Below are positions 44,956-54,022 of a stretch of 64,000 nt of DNA, in pieces. Position numbers and translations under genes: made by a program. The DNA comes from Enterococcus sp. HY326 (GTDB lineage: Bacteria; Bacillota; Bacilli; Lactobacillales; Enterococcaceae). The stretch spans positions 310,001 to 374,000 of the forward strand of contig NZ_JANLGQ010000001.1 in the NCBI RefSeq assembly GCF_026157065.1, written 5' to 3'. Numbering within the stretch: position 1 is the stretch's first letter; each line of letters opens with the position of its first letter. The notes beneath the pieces are model-generated. The model did not search any database. It was not told the DNA's origin and saw nothing but the letters and a program-made list of their open reading frames with translations.

Positions 44956-45589
44956 GAAAACTATTATCAAAATAAATCAAGGTTTGCAGCTCCGTGGTCA
45001 AATCGATGTACTGCATCGTCACATAATCTGGGACATTCACTCGATCTGGAGCAAAATTTAAAATCGCTGTGATGCCGGCAGCCACCATTTGGTCAACGGC
45101 TTCTTGGGAAAACTGGCTGGGCACAGTAGAAATGGCCAGCTTAATATTTTCAGTCGTACAAATATCCGCTAAGTCTGCCATCCCATAAACTTTAACCCCA
45201 TCAATCTCTTGCCCAATCAAATCGGGATTGTTGTCAAAAATGCAGACAATATTTAAATTTTCGTTGCGGCGAAAATTATTATTAACTAGCGCTCGCCCTA
45301 AATTTCCACAGCCGACTAGTGCAATTCGCTTTTCCTCTTGAGTAGCCAACAAACCGCTAAAAACCTCAATCAAATAGGCCACATCATAACCGTACCCGCT
45401 GCGTCCTAATTCTCCTAAATAAGAAAAATCCCGACGAATTGTCGCTGACGGCACTTTAGTAACCTCACTGAAGTCCTTCGATTTGATGCGACTGACTCCT
45501 GAATCACTGAGCATTTTTAAATAACGTAAATAGACAGGCATGCGGCGAGCAGTCGCTTTAGGTAATACCTTTTCTTTATTTACTCCCAT
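44936..45589 (-). CDS. rex: Redox-sensing transcriptional repressor Rex
   Basis: The protein (about 217 residues) has an N-terminal winged helix (RRMPVYLRYLKMLSDSGVSR, then SATIRRDFSYLGELGRSGYGY) and a C-terminal Rossmann domain with ALVGCGNLGRALVNNNF that binds NADH/NAD. It senses the NADH/NAD ratio and represses fermentation genes when NAD is high. The ATG at 45589 is preferred; an in-frame GTG lies one codon upstream. Only a partial Rex-like half-site (TTGTGAA near 45713) is seen near the gene itself. Confidence 0.96.
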   Translation of the reverse strand: MGVNKEKVLPKATARRMPVYLRYLKMLSDSGVSRIKSKDFSEVTKVPSATIRRDFSYLGELGRSGYGYDVAYLIEVFSGLLATQEEKRIALVGCGNLGRALVNNNFRRNENLNIVCIFDNNPDLIGQEIDGVKVYGMADLADICTTENIKLAISTVPSQFSQEAVDQMVAAGITAILNFAPDRVNVPDYVTMQYIDLTTELQTLIYFDNSFQKLSSL

Positions 45590-45730
45590 CACTCAAATCA
45601 CCTTCCAAAGACTTTGTTAAACGCTTCACATGAATAGTTTAGCACAGAATATCTTTGATAAAAAGAAAAATTTTCTCATAATAAAAACAGAATAGTTTAA
45701 TTATTACATATTTTGTGAAAAAAGTGACAG

Positions 45731-45762
45731 CAAAAAACAGCTGAGTCGTTATGAATCAGCTG
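45731..45762 (-). terminator. Terminator after thiI
   Basis: CAGCTGA (45738-45744) pairs with TCAGCTG (45756-45762). The minus strand continues with six T residues. It lies 50 bp after the thiI stop codon. Confidence 0.88.
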
Positions 45763-45812
45763 CTAAAAATTTTACTTCTATTAATATTTTTTGATTAAGA
45801 GCTGCTAGAAAA

Positions 45813-47015
45813 TTATAAGAAATCAGCGAACTCCGTTGTTTCCTGTTGTGCTGAAATTTTTTCAACTTTGATGCCAGCAAAAGCTCGAGCTAATAAGCCT
45901 TCCACATCGAGACGCTCTTCATATTGATGAACCTTATCAATATTAGGCCGCGTCTTTGGTTGTGGCGGTGCAAAAATCGTGCAGCAGTCTTCAAAGGGCT
46001 GCACAGACAATTCAAAGGTCTCAATTTGTTCGGCAATTTCAATAATTTCTAGCTTATCCATCGTGATGACCGGCCGGATAATTGGCGTAGCCGAAACTTC
46101 ATTGATGGCGACCATGCTGTGTAAAGTTTGCGAAGCCACTTGGCCTAGAGATTCGCCATTGATAATTACTAAACCTTTGCGGGCCTCCCGAATCATATCC
46201 GTTAAGCGCAGCATCATTCTTCTGGTGATTGTCATCCAGTACCCTTGCGGCAGACTGCGTTTAATTTCTTCTTGAATCTCGGTAAAAGGCACTTCAATAA
46301 ACTGAATGTCGCCACCGAACGCGACTAATTTTTGTGTCAGGTTTTTGGCTTTTTGCAAGGCTTGCTCACTGGTATAAGGTGGGCTAGCAAAATGAACGGC
46401 TTCAATCTCAACGCCGCGTTTCATCGCCAGATAGCCAGCTACCGGCGAATCAATCCCGCCAGAAAGCATTAGCATTCCACGACCACTGGTTCCCACTGGT
46501 AAACCGCCAGCGCCTTTAATCGTTTCATAAGAGAGATAGGCCCCTTCGTCTCTAATTTCCACCCGCAGGTTAATATCAGGGCGTTTCATTTGGGCTTTGA
46601 TGTCTGGAAAAATATCAACAATCGCATTGCCTAAAAATAATTGCAGCTGCTGGCTGTCAATTTCAAAGTGATGGTCGCTGCGCTTGCCGGTAATTTTGAA
46701 GGTTTCTGTGCCGGTATAAATTTCCTGCATCATTTCCTGCGCCTTAGCCTTAATCACCGCTAAGTCTTTTTCCACTCGAATGCTAGGGGAAAAATTTTGA
46801 ATGCCGAAAACTTTTGTTAGCTTCGGAATAATTAATTCGCTGTCCTCCCCATTTAGCAATAGATGCATCCGATCTCTTTCTCCCCGCACCCGCAAGTTGG
46901 GAAATTCTGCCAAAGCTTCTTTGACATTTTGAGCTAGTTGCATAATAAAGGTCCGGCGATTTTTGCCTTTCGTGGACAATTCACCATAGCGGACCATAAT
47001 TTCTGAGTATTTCAC
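45813..47015 (-). CDS. thiI: tRNA sulfurtransferase ThiI
   Basis: The 400-residue protein has a ferredoxin-like/THUMP N-terminal part and a PP-loop ATPase core with [38 protein letters not shown] and [17 protein letters not shown]. It makes 4-thiouridine in tRNA using sulfur from a cysteine desulfurase. There is no C-terminal rhodanese domain, as usual in Firmicutes. The GTG start has GGAGG 7 nt upstream. It follows the desulfurase gene, its likely sulfur donor. Confidence 0.96.
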   Translation of the reverse strand: MKYSEIMVRYGELSTKGKNRRTFIMQLAQNVKEALAEFPNLRVRGERDRMHLLLNGEDSELIIPKLTKVFGIQNFSPSIRVEKDLAVIKAKAQEMMQEIYTGTETFKITGKRSDHHFEIDSQQLQLFLGNAIVDIFPDIKAQMKRPDINLRVEIRDEGAYLSYETIKGAGGLPVGTSGRGMLMLSGGIDSPVAGYLAMKRGVEIEAVHFASPPYTSEQALQKAKNLTQKLVAFGGDIQFIEVPFTEIQEEIKRSLPQGYWMTITRRMMLRLTDMIREARKGLVIINGESLGQVASQTLHSMVAINEVSATPIIRPVITMDKLEIIEIAEQIETFELSVQPFEDCCTIFAPPQPKTRPNIDKVHQYEERLDVEGLLARAFAGIKVEKISAQQETTEFADFL

Positions 47016-47041
47016 GTTGGTTCCTCCATTTTTCTCGTCTG

Positions 47042-48184
47042 CTAATTCACTTTGGAAAAGCGTTGATACAATTGCTGAAAAATAATCATAAACTGTTCCA
47101 CTTCCGCCATCGTATTGCTCTCATCCAAACTCACCCGCACTGCACAGGTTGCCAAGCGACTAGGTACATGCATGGCACCTAACGTTGAACTTGCTGTTTT
47201 TTTGCGGCTGGAGCAGGCACTGGTGGTGGAAAGGTAGATTTGCTTTTCTTCAAAGGCGTGGACTAGAACCTCACCGCGGATTCCTTCCAGGGCGAAGCAT
47301 AAAATATTAGGCGCAAAATTTTCTTCGCCGGTAAAAAAGTGAACCTTCGGAAAAGTTTTTAAATCCTCTGTTAAGGCTTTTTTTAAGTTTGTCGTGTGCT
47401 GTGGGTTTTCCGAAATTTTGTCTTGATAAAGCCGTAGTGCTCTGGCAGTGGCGACAATTCCCGGTAAATTTTCTGTGCCGGAGCGCTGATTGTTTTCCTG
47501 ACCTCCGCCGTTTAGTAACGGGGCTAATTTACGACCGGCCTTCCAATAAATAAAGCCGACACCTCGTGGTCCGTGGAATTTATGGGCTGAAAAAGTGGCG
47601 AAGTCAACTCTTTCTGTAAGCCATAAATCCTGTGGCACCTTGCCGATAGCCTGTACCGCATCCACATGAAAATGAATTCGCGGATAAGCCTTTAACAGCT
47701 CGCTGATTGCTTGAATCGGCTGAATGCTGCCAATTTCATTATTGACAGCCATCACAGAAACTAAAATGGTGTCTTTTTTTATTAGTTTGGCCAATTCCTC
47801 CACAAGGACAAATCCTTTTTCATCTACTGGCGCGATGCTGACGTCAAAGCCGTTAGCCGCTAATTGTTGAGCCGTTTCACTGACTGCCGGATGCTCAATG
47901 CCGGAAATAATTAGATGATTGCCAAATTCTTTTTTGGCAATGGCCGTACCCTTTAAGACCCAATTATCCCCTTCTGTGCCGCCGCTGGTGAAAAAAATTT
48001 CTGATGAAGCTACTGCCAGTTGTTCTGCGATTTGCTTGCGGGCTTGTTCCAATAAGCGATGGGCCTGATTGCCTAAATCATGCAGGCTGGCCGGGTTCCC
48101 AAAAATCCGTTGACTGGTTTTGGTATATGTATCAAGTGCCAGCGGATAAATTGCTGTCGTTGCACTATTGTCAAAGTAAATCAT
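47042..48184 (-). CDS. nifZ: Cysteine desulfurase (NifS/IscS family, ThiI partner)
   Basis: The 380-residue PLP enzyme has [44 protein letters not shown] with the cofactor lysine, and [16 protein letters not shown] with the active cysteine. It takes sulfur from cysteine. Its place just before thiI (26 bp) matches the Bacillus nifZ-thiI pair, in which the desulfurase feeds 4-thiouridine synthesis. The gene symbol is by that context; a general IscS role is possible. Confidence 0.9.
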   Translation of the reverse strand: MIYFDNSATTAIYPLALDTYTKTSQRIFGNPASLHDLGNQAHRLLEQARKQIAEQLAVASSEIFFTSGGTEGDNWVLKGTAIAKKEFGNHLIISGIEHPAVSETAQQLAANGFDVSIAPVDEKGFVLVEELAKLIKKDTILVSVMAVNNEIGSIQPIQAISELLKAYPRIHFHVDAVQAIGKVPQDLWLTERVDFATFSAHKFHGPRGVGFIYWKAGRKLAPLLNGGGQENNQRSGTENLPGIVATARALRLYQDKISENPQHTTNLKKALTEDLKTFPKVHFFTGEENFAPNILCFALEGIRGEVLVHAFEEKQIYLSTTSACSSRKKTASSTLGAMHVPSRLATCAVRVSLDESNTMAEVEQFMIIFQQLYQRFSKVN

Positions 48185-48336
48185 GGTATAGCCTCTTTTC
48201 TAAAATTCTTTCCTATTATAAAGGTTCTGTCACTTCCTTTCAAGGCGTTGAAAATTTTGACGGGTAGCAGCGAGTTGACCTTAAAACTTTTTTAATGAAA
48301 GCTTTGGCTGATTCGAAAATGGCAAATTTTTGCCCG

Positions 48337-48366
48337 CAAAAAAGCCCCGAAATTTTTTTCAGGGCT
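48337..48366 (-). terminator. Terminator after ezrA
   Basis: A 10-bp stem (48343-48352 with 48357-48366, one G-U pair) with a T-rich loop is followed by T residues on the minus strand. Confidence 0.88.
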
Positions 48367-48400
48367 TTTTCTATATTGGAAAAACGTCTTTATCGTATTC

Positions 48401-50128
48401 TCAGACTAGGTCTGGATTCTTAAAGTAAAAGGATTCAATGCGTTGGAAAGCGCCAGGTTCTACTCTTTCCAGGGCAGTGCCAATCGTATCAAGGGATTCT
48501 TGATAGCGATAGCCATTGTTGAACAACTCCATCGTTTGGGTGATGGCATCGCGGATTTCTTGATGGCTGTTGCGGTAGCGGTTTGCGTATTGCAACATTT
48601 GCTCTGTTAGAGCAGCAGCATCGACGAGATCATCCGTTTTTTGTTGTAAGGTTGCTAAATCTTCTTCTGACAATTGTAAGAGCTGATTGATTTCATCCAT
48701 ATCAATACGAATCTTGTTGAGAGAGTTATTGAATTGTTCAATCCGATCAGTCGTTACGTAGAAGAATTCCAGATAATCTTCTGGAAGACCAGGTAAACGT
48801 TGTTTTTCAACATAACGTTTTAAGGTCCGCAGGCGGAATTCAAACTCTTCCACCTTGACTTGTGCATCACGTTCACCTTTACGCAGATTGCGCATATCAT
48901 CATCGATTGCCATTTGTTGGTTTTCGATATCATCCAAGATGCGGTATACGTCTTTGAAAAAGACTTGCGCTTCTGTATAAGGAATTTCGTGATCATTAAT
49001 TTGCGGTTCCATTTGTTGGTAGCGACGAGTTAACTCGTCTAACTCCGTTTGGAAACCACGAGCTCGACCTAACTCATTATGATTTAACGCATAACTTTGT
49101 GAGGTGTGATCTAATTCAATCATCAGCTGACGATTGTTTTTCCCAGCATGATCAATATAGTCTTTGATTACTTGACGGTTTTTCAGCACGTATTTCCGTG
49201 CGTTCATTTCCCGTTCTAACGTATCGTACAGGCCATCAATTTGACTGGCTGTATCTCTGTTTGCGACCTCAGCGGTGCTGACTTCAGTTTTTTCGATATC
49301 TTTAAGAGAGTTTTCGATACGTTTTTTCACTTGTTCAATACGCTCCGGAAAATCATCCGGCAGCTTGTATTGCTCATCGACCATGCGCTTATACGCTTCT
49401 TCAATTTCTTGAACTTGATCAGGGAATACTCGGTTTAGATCTTCGAAAACGCTAGGAATTCGTTTCACTAAGTCAGATAACTCATAAGTGTGCTGTTCGG
49501 CAAGCTCTAACACTTCCCGAGCTTCAATCGGATCACCGGAGGTATTTAAAGTCACAAACTGAGTGAATTCAATTTCAATATTCTTGACTTGTTTTTTCAA
49601 CTCAGAAAGTGCTGGACCAAAGATTGAGGAATCAGTCTTTAATTCAGCCTGTAACTCTTCATACACATCCAAGGCTTTTTGAACTTCAAGGGAGTTACGT
49701 TCTTCTCCATCTCGTAATTCTTCAAGCCCTTTGCGGATTTCTTCCACTTCGTTTTCCATCTCATCCATTTTTCCATTTGCGGACTCGATAGCTTGCTTGG
49801 CACTGAAAATTTTGCTGGGGCGATTGTTTAAGCCTTCAGCGTCCATAATCATTGTTTCTAGTGTGCCGAACTCAACGGTTGAAACGGCAATCCAACGTTG
49901 GCTCCATTCACGGAAAGTATTTTGGCTGGAACCCACCATATGCATCTTCTTGACATCATCAACTTCTTCAAACACCGGTAAGTCAAATAGTTTTTCCTTA
50001 CGTTTTTCCAGTTCGTCTATTTTACTCAGGTTTTGCCGCCGTAACAGCAGTAAAACCAGTCCTAAAATTGCTAAAATCACTACGACCGCGATGAATATGA
50101 TGATGATGATGTTCACGTTACTTCCCAT
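48401..50128 (-). CDS. ezrA: Septation ring formation regulator EzrA
   Basis: The 575-residue membrane protein has a single N-terminal helix (about residues 6-28) and a long cytoplasmic part of spectrin-like coiled-coil repeats, the classic EzrA layout. EKLFDLPVFEEV follows the anchor, and TLETMIMDAEGLNNRPSKIF lies in the first repeat. EzrA interacts with FtsZ, limits extra Z-rings and supports division and wall synthesis. GGAGG precedes the ATG. A truncated relative is encoded 0.4 kb upstream. Confidence 0.96.
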   Translation of the reverse strand: MGSNVNIIIIIFIAVVVILAILGLVLLLLRRQNLSKIDELEKRKEKLFDLPVFEEVDDVKKMHMVGSSQNTFREWSQRWIAVSTVEFGTLETMIMDAEGLNNRPSKIFSAKQAIESANGKMDEMENEVEEIRKGLEELRDGEERNSLEVQKALDVYEELQAELKTDSSIFGPALSELKKQVKNIEIEFTQFVTLNTSGDPIEAREVLELAEQHTYELSDLVKRIPSVFEDLNRVFPDQVQEIEEAYKRMVDEQYKLPDDFPERIEQVKKRIENSLKDIEKTEVSTAEVANRDTASQIDGLYDTLEREMNARKYVLKNRQVIKDYIDHAGKNNRQLMIELDHTSQSYALNHNELGRARGFQTELDELTRRYQQMEPQINDHEIPYTEAQVFFKDVYRILDDIENQQMAIDDDMRNLRKGERDAQVKVEEFEFRLRTLKRYVEKQRLPGLPEDYLEFFYVTTDRIEQFNNSLNKIRIDMDEINQLLQLSEEDLATLQQKTDDLVDAAALTEQMLQYANRYRNSHQEIRDAITQTMELFNNGYRYQESLDTIGTALERVEPGAFQRIESFYFKNPDLV

Positions 50129-50499
50129 TATTGTTCCTCCGTTTTTAGTAACACATAATTGTATAAGAAAAACCGAAGTATTTTACACCTACTTATTAGG
50201 GCGCAGACATCTAATCTAGATTATATCATAATCATTATTGGATGGCACGGGATAATCCCGAAAAAATTTACATTTTTTTTCATAAGCTAATTTCTAAATT
50301 TTCTTGTAATAGCAAGGTTTTTTCGACAATTGTTACTGGCCAGCAAGGACTTTGAGTAATTATTTTTGATCCTTAATTAGTCTAGCGAAATTTTCAAATG
50401 AATGCTCTGTTACTCTTTTGCTGAGTCCTTTGACCAGCAAAAAATAGTCACATTTGTTTTAGCGGGTAACTGTCTATCTTCCATACAAGATTATCTGGA
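50129..50499 (-). promoter_or_regulatory. Upstream region of ezrA
   Basis: This 371-bp gap carries no gene. It contains one copy of a 35-bp repeat (50287-50321) also found upstream of the mini-EzrA gene. A small TTTTGCTG/CAGCAAAA hairpin (50417-50443) lacks a T run and is a weak terminator candidate for the mini-EzrA gene. Confidence 0.5.
50287..50321. repeat. 35-bp direct repeat, copy upstream of ezrA
   Basis: The sequence from CTAATTTCTAAATTTTC to AGCAAGGTTTT is identical to 51063-51097 except for one base (G versus A). On the minus strand it contains a CTTG-C-TATTA-CAAG dyad. The copy lies 159 bp before the ezrA start, close to the 147 bp seen for the other copy. Confidence 0.92.
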
Positions 50500-50916
50500 C
50501 TACGCTTTCTCCTGTAACTTTGCTAAAGTCTGACGAATCTCAAAAATCGTTTTTTCCATTTCCGCCAGTCTTTGATTGGCAGAAGCAATCTTTCTTTTTG
50601 CAGCAAAAACTTTATTTGGGCGGGCATTTAAACTTTCCGCCATCATGATTGTTGTCTCTAACGTAGCAAAGTCCGCTTTTGTAACGGTTTGCCAGCGCTG
50701 ATTCACCTCATCAAAAACAGCCTTTTGAGCATCCGTCAAAGAAAGTTTCTCAGCTGCTGCAACTTCATCAAAGATTGTCATATCAAATAATTTTTCCTTT
50801 TGTCTTTCGACCTGTTGAATTTTGTAGCGATTTTGCCAACGTTGAAACAGCAAAAATAACCCAAAGCCTAGTAAAATAATAATTCCCACAATCAATATGA
50901 AAACAACAATTTCCAT
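50500..50916 (-). CDS. Truncated EzrA paralogue (anchor plus first coiled-coil repeat)
   Basis: The 138-residue protein is clearly related to the first 140 residues of the adjacent EzrA. It has an N-terminal helix (MEIVVFILIVGIIILLGFGL), then EKLFDMTIFDEV against EKLFDLPVFEEV, and TLETTIMMAESLNARPNKVF against TLETMIMDAEGLNNRPSKIF. It stops after the first spectrin-like repeat. AAAGGAG precedes the ATG at 50916; the frame opens seven codons earlier. The open frame and good ribosome site argue for a functional gene rather than a fragment. It could modulate EzrA or FtsZ, by inference. Confidence 0.88.
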   Translation of the reverse strand: MEIVVFILIVGIIILLGFGLFLLFQRWQNRYKIQQVERQKEKLFDMTIFDEVAAAEKLSLTDAQKAVFDEVNQRWQTVTKADFATLETTIMMAESLNARPNKVFAAKRKIASANQRLAEMEKTIFEIRQTLAKLQEKA

Positions 50917-51062
50917 TTCTGCTCCTTTACTTGGCAACTTTCACTTGTCACCATCACTTTAATAACTAGCTGCCATTGCAAGATTTATTTATAGAAATTA
51001 TATCACACTCTAGTTAAGCTCTTTGAGACAGCAATCATCTATCACTAGCATTTTTTACTCCA

Positions 51063-51097
51063 CTAATTTCTAAATTTTCTTGTAATAACAAGGTTTT
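51063..51097. repeat. 35-bp direct repeat, copy upstream of the mini-EzrA gene
   Basis: This is the second copy of the 50287-50321 sequence, with one mismatch. On the minus strand it reads AAAACCTTGTTATTACAAG and includes a CTTGT-TATT-ACAAG inverted repeat. It lies 147 bp before the mini-EzrA start, in the gap shared with the divergent aspartokinase gene. Confidence 0.92.
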
Positions 51098-51122
51098 CCC
51101 TTTAAGTATCCCTAAGAACTAC

Positions 51123-51151
51123 TTGCTTTTATCGACTAGTTTTTGTATTCT
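51123..51151 (+). promoter_or_regulatory. Aspartokinase promoter
   Basis: TTGCTT (51123-51128) and TATTCT (51146-51151) are separated by 17 bp. The transcript would start about 25 nt before the GTG start codon. No lysine riboswitch fits in the short leader. Confidence 0.7.
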
Positions 51152-51182
51152 TAAAGAATCTAAGAGTTCAGGAGTGAATTTT

Positions 51183-52532
51183 GTGAAAGTAATAAAATTT
51201 GGCGGCAGCTCGTTAGCCTCCGCGAAACAATTAAAAAAAGTTTTGAATATTGTCAGCAGTGACCCTGAACGACGCTTTGTCGTTGTTTCCGCCCCTGGTA
51301 AACGAGAAGGCGATGACATTAAGGTCACGGATATGCTGATTGCTTATTACGATACATATGCTTCTGGCGGCGATACTGCAGAAATCTGTGGCGATATCAT
51401 TGAACGCTATAAAAGCAATACCGATGCACTTGGCATTACAGCTATTATTTTACCGGAGATTGAAAATAATTTAAGAGGATTGGCTCAACTGCCAATTGAA
51501 AATAATCGCCATTTGCGGGATGCTTTTCTTGCGAGTGGTGAAAACAATAATGCAAAACTGGTGGCGGCTTATTTTGCCCATGAGGGTCTGCCGGCCCGCT
51601 ATATTAATCCAAAAGAATTAGGAATGTTTGTCTCTGACGAACCGGGGAATGCCCGGATTTTAAAAGATTCCTTTGCTAAAATTTACCAAAATCGTGATTC
51701 AGCTGAAATTTTGGTTGTCCCTGGTTTCTTCGGCTATACAGAAGATGGCGAAATATGCACCTTCTCAAGAGGTGGCTCAGATATCAGCGGAGCGATTGTC
51801 GCTGCTGGTATGCAGGCTGACCTCTATGAAAACTTTACTGATGTTGACGGTATCTTTGCCGCTCACCCAGGCTTGATTCACAATCCTGAACTGATTGAAG
51901 AGCTGACCTTTAAAGAAATGCGGGAGCTGGCCTACGCTGGTTTTAAAGTTTTTCACGATGAAGCGCTACACCCAGCTTATACCTTCAACGTGCCGGTGGT
52001 GATTAAAAATACCAATAACCCGAGTGCAAAAGGAACTTTTATCCGCAAAAATCGTGAAATTAATCATCAGCCAGTAGTCGGAATTGCTAGTGATTCTGGT
52101 TTTTCCAGCCTATATATTACAAAGCATTTGATGAACCGTGAAGTTGGTTTTGTGCGACGGATTTTAGAAATTTTTGAAGACTTGAATATCAGTTTTGAAC
52201 ACATGCCTTCAGGAATTGATGATGTGTCGATCATTATCCGAGATCGCTACCTGACGCCGGAAAAAGAAACGCTATTGATTGAAAAAATTCAAGAAAAATT
52301 AGAACCCGATGAAGTTCACATCACCCACGGCCTGAGTTTAATCATGGTCGTTGGCGAAGGCATGCGCCAAAAAATCGGGATCATGGCCAAAAGTGCCAAT
52401 TCATTTGCCAATAAAGAAGTCAATTTAGAAATGATTAACCAAGGTTCCTCTGAGGTCAGCATCATGTTCGGTATTAAGAGCGAGCACGAAGCTCGCGCAA
52501 TTCGCTCCTTGTATTACACTTTTTTTGATTAA
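51183..52532 (+). CDS. lysC: Aspartate kinase
   Basis: The 449-residue monofunctional aspartokinase has VIKFGGSSLASAKQLKKV at the start, VVVSAPGKREGDDIKVTDML, GFFGYTEDGEICTFSRGGSD, and ENFTDVDGIFAAHPG. Two C-terminal ACT domains follow (VGIASDSGFSSLYITKHLMN and LIMVVGEGMRQKIGIMAKSA), which bind lysine or threonine as feedback signals. It opens synthesis of the aspartate-family amino acids and diaminopimelate or lysine for the wall. The GTG at 51183 with AGGAG upstream is chosen; the earlier in-frame ATG overlaps the -35 box. Confidence 0.95.
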   Translation: MKVIKFGGSSLASAKQLKKVLNIVSSDPERRFVVVSAPGKREGDDIKVTDMLIAYYDTYASGGDTAEICGDIIERYKSNTDALGITAIILPEIENNLRGLAQLPIENNRHLRDAFLASGENNNAKLVAAYFAHEGLPARYINPKELGMFVSDEPGNARILKDSFAKIYQNRDSAEILVVPGFFGYTEDGEICTFSRGGSDISGAIVAAGMQADLYENFTDVDGIFAAHPGLIHNPELIEELTFKEMRELAYAGFKVFHDEALHPAYTFNVPVVIKNTNNPSAKGTFIRKNREINHQPVVGIASDSGFSSLYITKHLMNREVGFVRRILEIFEDLNISFEHMPSGIDDVSIIIRDRYLTPEKETLLIEKIQEKLEPDEVHITHGLSLIMVVGEGMRQKIGIMAKSANSFANKEVNLEMINQGSSEVSIMFGIKSEHEARAIRSLYYTFFD

Positions 52533-52548
52533 CAAATAATCTGCATGC

Positions 52549-52604
52549 AAAAAAGCTTGAAAAGCCAGCCAGTTACACTAACTGATGACTTTTCAAGCTT
52601 TTTT
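52549..52604. terminator. Bidirectional terminator between aspartokinase and MazG-like gene
   Basis: A perfect 16-bp stem (52549-52564 with 52589-52604) has an inner CAGTTA/TAACTG hairpin and A/T runs on both sides. Confidence 0.92.
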
Positions 52605-52621
52605 AGATTTTAACCATTTTT

Positions 52622-53146
52622 TTAGTTTTTTTCCTCTGCTTCTTTGATTTGCCGCTGTAGCTCCTCTGCAATTTTTACTTCTGGAGCAAAATCGGTTTGC
52701 CAATTAGCAGGTTTCATCACTTTATTAGTTACTGGGTCATAATGGGGCTTGCCATCAGGAAAAAGTTTCCCCATATTGGCTTGGTGAACAATTTTAATAA
52801 TCGCTTCAGGATGAACCCCCATCAATGAAAAAGAACCGTAAATAAAATACAATAAATCTGTTAGTGCATCCACCTGTCCCACCAACGAATCTGTCACAGG
52901 TTCATTTTTGGCCAAGACTTTTTCCTCAGCCAAATCAATACTTTGGTGGAGGGCTGTAACAAAGTCTTGAAATTTTTGTTGGTCATTATCAGCAGCTGCA
53001 TATAAAAATTCCACCAGTTCTTCGGCTTTAAAGCCAGCACGATGAAGCACATCTGTTTCGTTAAAAGCGGTTGGCTTTAATGGTTTTCTAGGGTCGAAGG
53101 TATCATGAAATTCCTCCGCCATTTCAAAAGGGGTTTGTTTACTCAT
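52622..53146 (-). CDS. MazG-like / phosphoribosyl-ATP pyrophosphohydrolase-type NTPase
   Basis: The all-alpha protein (about 174 residues) contains KAEELVEFLYAAADND with the acidic metal-binding helix, then QVDALTDLLYFIYGSFSLMG (second acidic pair). The C-terminal HQANMGKLFPDGKPHYDPVT is typical of the PRA-PH-like MazG relatives of Lactobacillales. It may hydrolyse nucleotide triphosphates as a housecleaning enzyme; the substrate is unknown. The ATG at 53146 has a GAGGA site and is preferred over an upstream TTG. It overlaps the HAD phosphatase frame only if the longer start is used. Confidence 0.82.
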   Translation of the reverse strand: MSKQTPFEMAEEFHDTFDPRKPLKPTAFNETDVLHRAGFKAEELVEFLYAAADNDQQKFQDFVTALHQSIDLAEEKVLAKNEPVTDSLVGQVDALTDLLYFIYGSFSLMGVHPEAIIKIVHQANMGKLFPDGKPHYDPVTNKVMKPANWQTDFAPEVKIAEELQRQIKEAEEKN

Positions 53147-53153
53147 TTTTTCC

Positions 53154-53993
53154 TCACTCAATCACTCCGTAATGTTTCATGGCAAATGCAATGCCGTCAC
53201 TCTCGTTGGAATGCGTCACAAAATCGGCAATCTCCTTAACCTCTTGTCGCCCATTGCCCATGGCAACACCATAGCCCACATGGGTCAGCATATCAATATC
53301 ATTTAAATTATCGCCAAAGGCCATGACTTCGGATAACTTAATATCATGCAGTTGAATAAAGGCTTCAATTCCGTGTAATTTCGAACCGCCTTTCGGTGTC
53401 ACATCCACCGAAAACTGATTGGAGCGTTGAAAATCACAATGGGGCAGCCGTTCCCGCAATAAATGGTCCCCGGACTCACTGCTCAACATAATACACTGAT
53501 AAATCGGCTCATTCAAAATGGACAATCGATGGTAGCTCTTCTTTTTCCGAGCCTTACGCAATTTTTGCAAACCAAACTTCAACACTTTAGAAGTTAAATT
53601 TTTTGGTACAAATTTCGTTAGACTTTTGGCAAAGACTGAATTGCCAAAAGACACAGTGCGACTGCCATCCAGCCGGTTTCTAGCGCCAAATAAAATTTGC
53701 CGATTGTGTCCATCGGCATAGTCGACAATTTCATTTAGCACCTGTTTAGAAAAAGGATTCTTGTAAATATCCTGCTCTGGCGTATAAACTAATTGGCCGT
53801 TATAGGTCACAAATACATCCAATTCAATGAAATCAATCATCTCACTTATTTTGACTGGGCTGCGGCCTGTCGCAATGCCGCAGAGAATCCCTTTTTTGCG
53901 GGCCTCGGCAATTGCCGCCTTCGTTGTCGCATCCGCTTGGGAATCACTGCCCACAAGCGTCCCATCAATATCAAAAAATATTGCCTTTATCAT
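53154..53993 (-). CDS. Cof-type HAD-superfamily phosphatase
   Basis: The protein (279 residues) begins MIKAIFFDIDGTLVGSDS (motif I), has CGIATGRSPVKI (motif II) and the late VMAFGDNLNDIDMLTHVGYG (motif IV), so it is another HAD-IIB sugar-phosphatase-like enzyme. The substrate is unknown. The frame opens at an ATG at 54014, but the usual family start is at 53993. It is followed by the MazG-like gene 7 bp away, so these two are co-transcribed with the DUF72 gene upstream. Confidence 0.9.
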   Translation of the reverse strand: MIKAIFFDIDGTLVGSDSQADATTKAAIAEARKKGILCGIATGRSPVKISEMIDFIELDVFVTYNGQLVYTPEQDIYKNPFSKQVLNEIVDYADGHNRQILFGARNRLDGSRTVSFGNSVFAKSLTKFVPKNLTSKVLKFGLQKLRKARKKKSYHRLSILNEPIYQCIMLSSESGDHLLRERLPHCDFQRSNQFSVDVTPKGGSKLHGIEAFIQLHDIKLSEVMAFGDNLNDIDMLTHVGYGVAMGNGRQEVKEIADFVTHSNESDGIAFAMKHYGVIE

Positions 53994-54022
53994 GGCCCCA
54001 CTCTTTCTTTTCATATTCCCAC

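Noticed and set aside
45700-45735. Rex operator next to rex
   Set aside because: Only one TTGTGAA half-site is present; the second half does not match.
50417-50443. Terminator for the mini-EzrA gene
   Set aside because: The 8-bp stem has no T run on the minus strand, so it was not listed as a terminator.
51123-51182. ATG at 51123 as aspartokinase start
   Set aside because: That codon lies in the -35 element and lacks a ribosome site; the GTG at 51183 has AGGAG and matches the family start.
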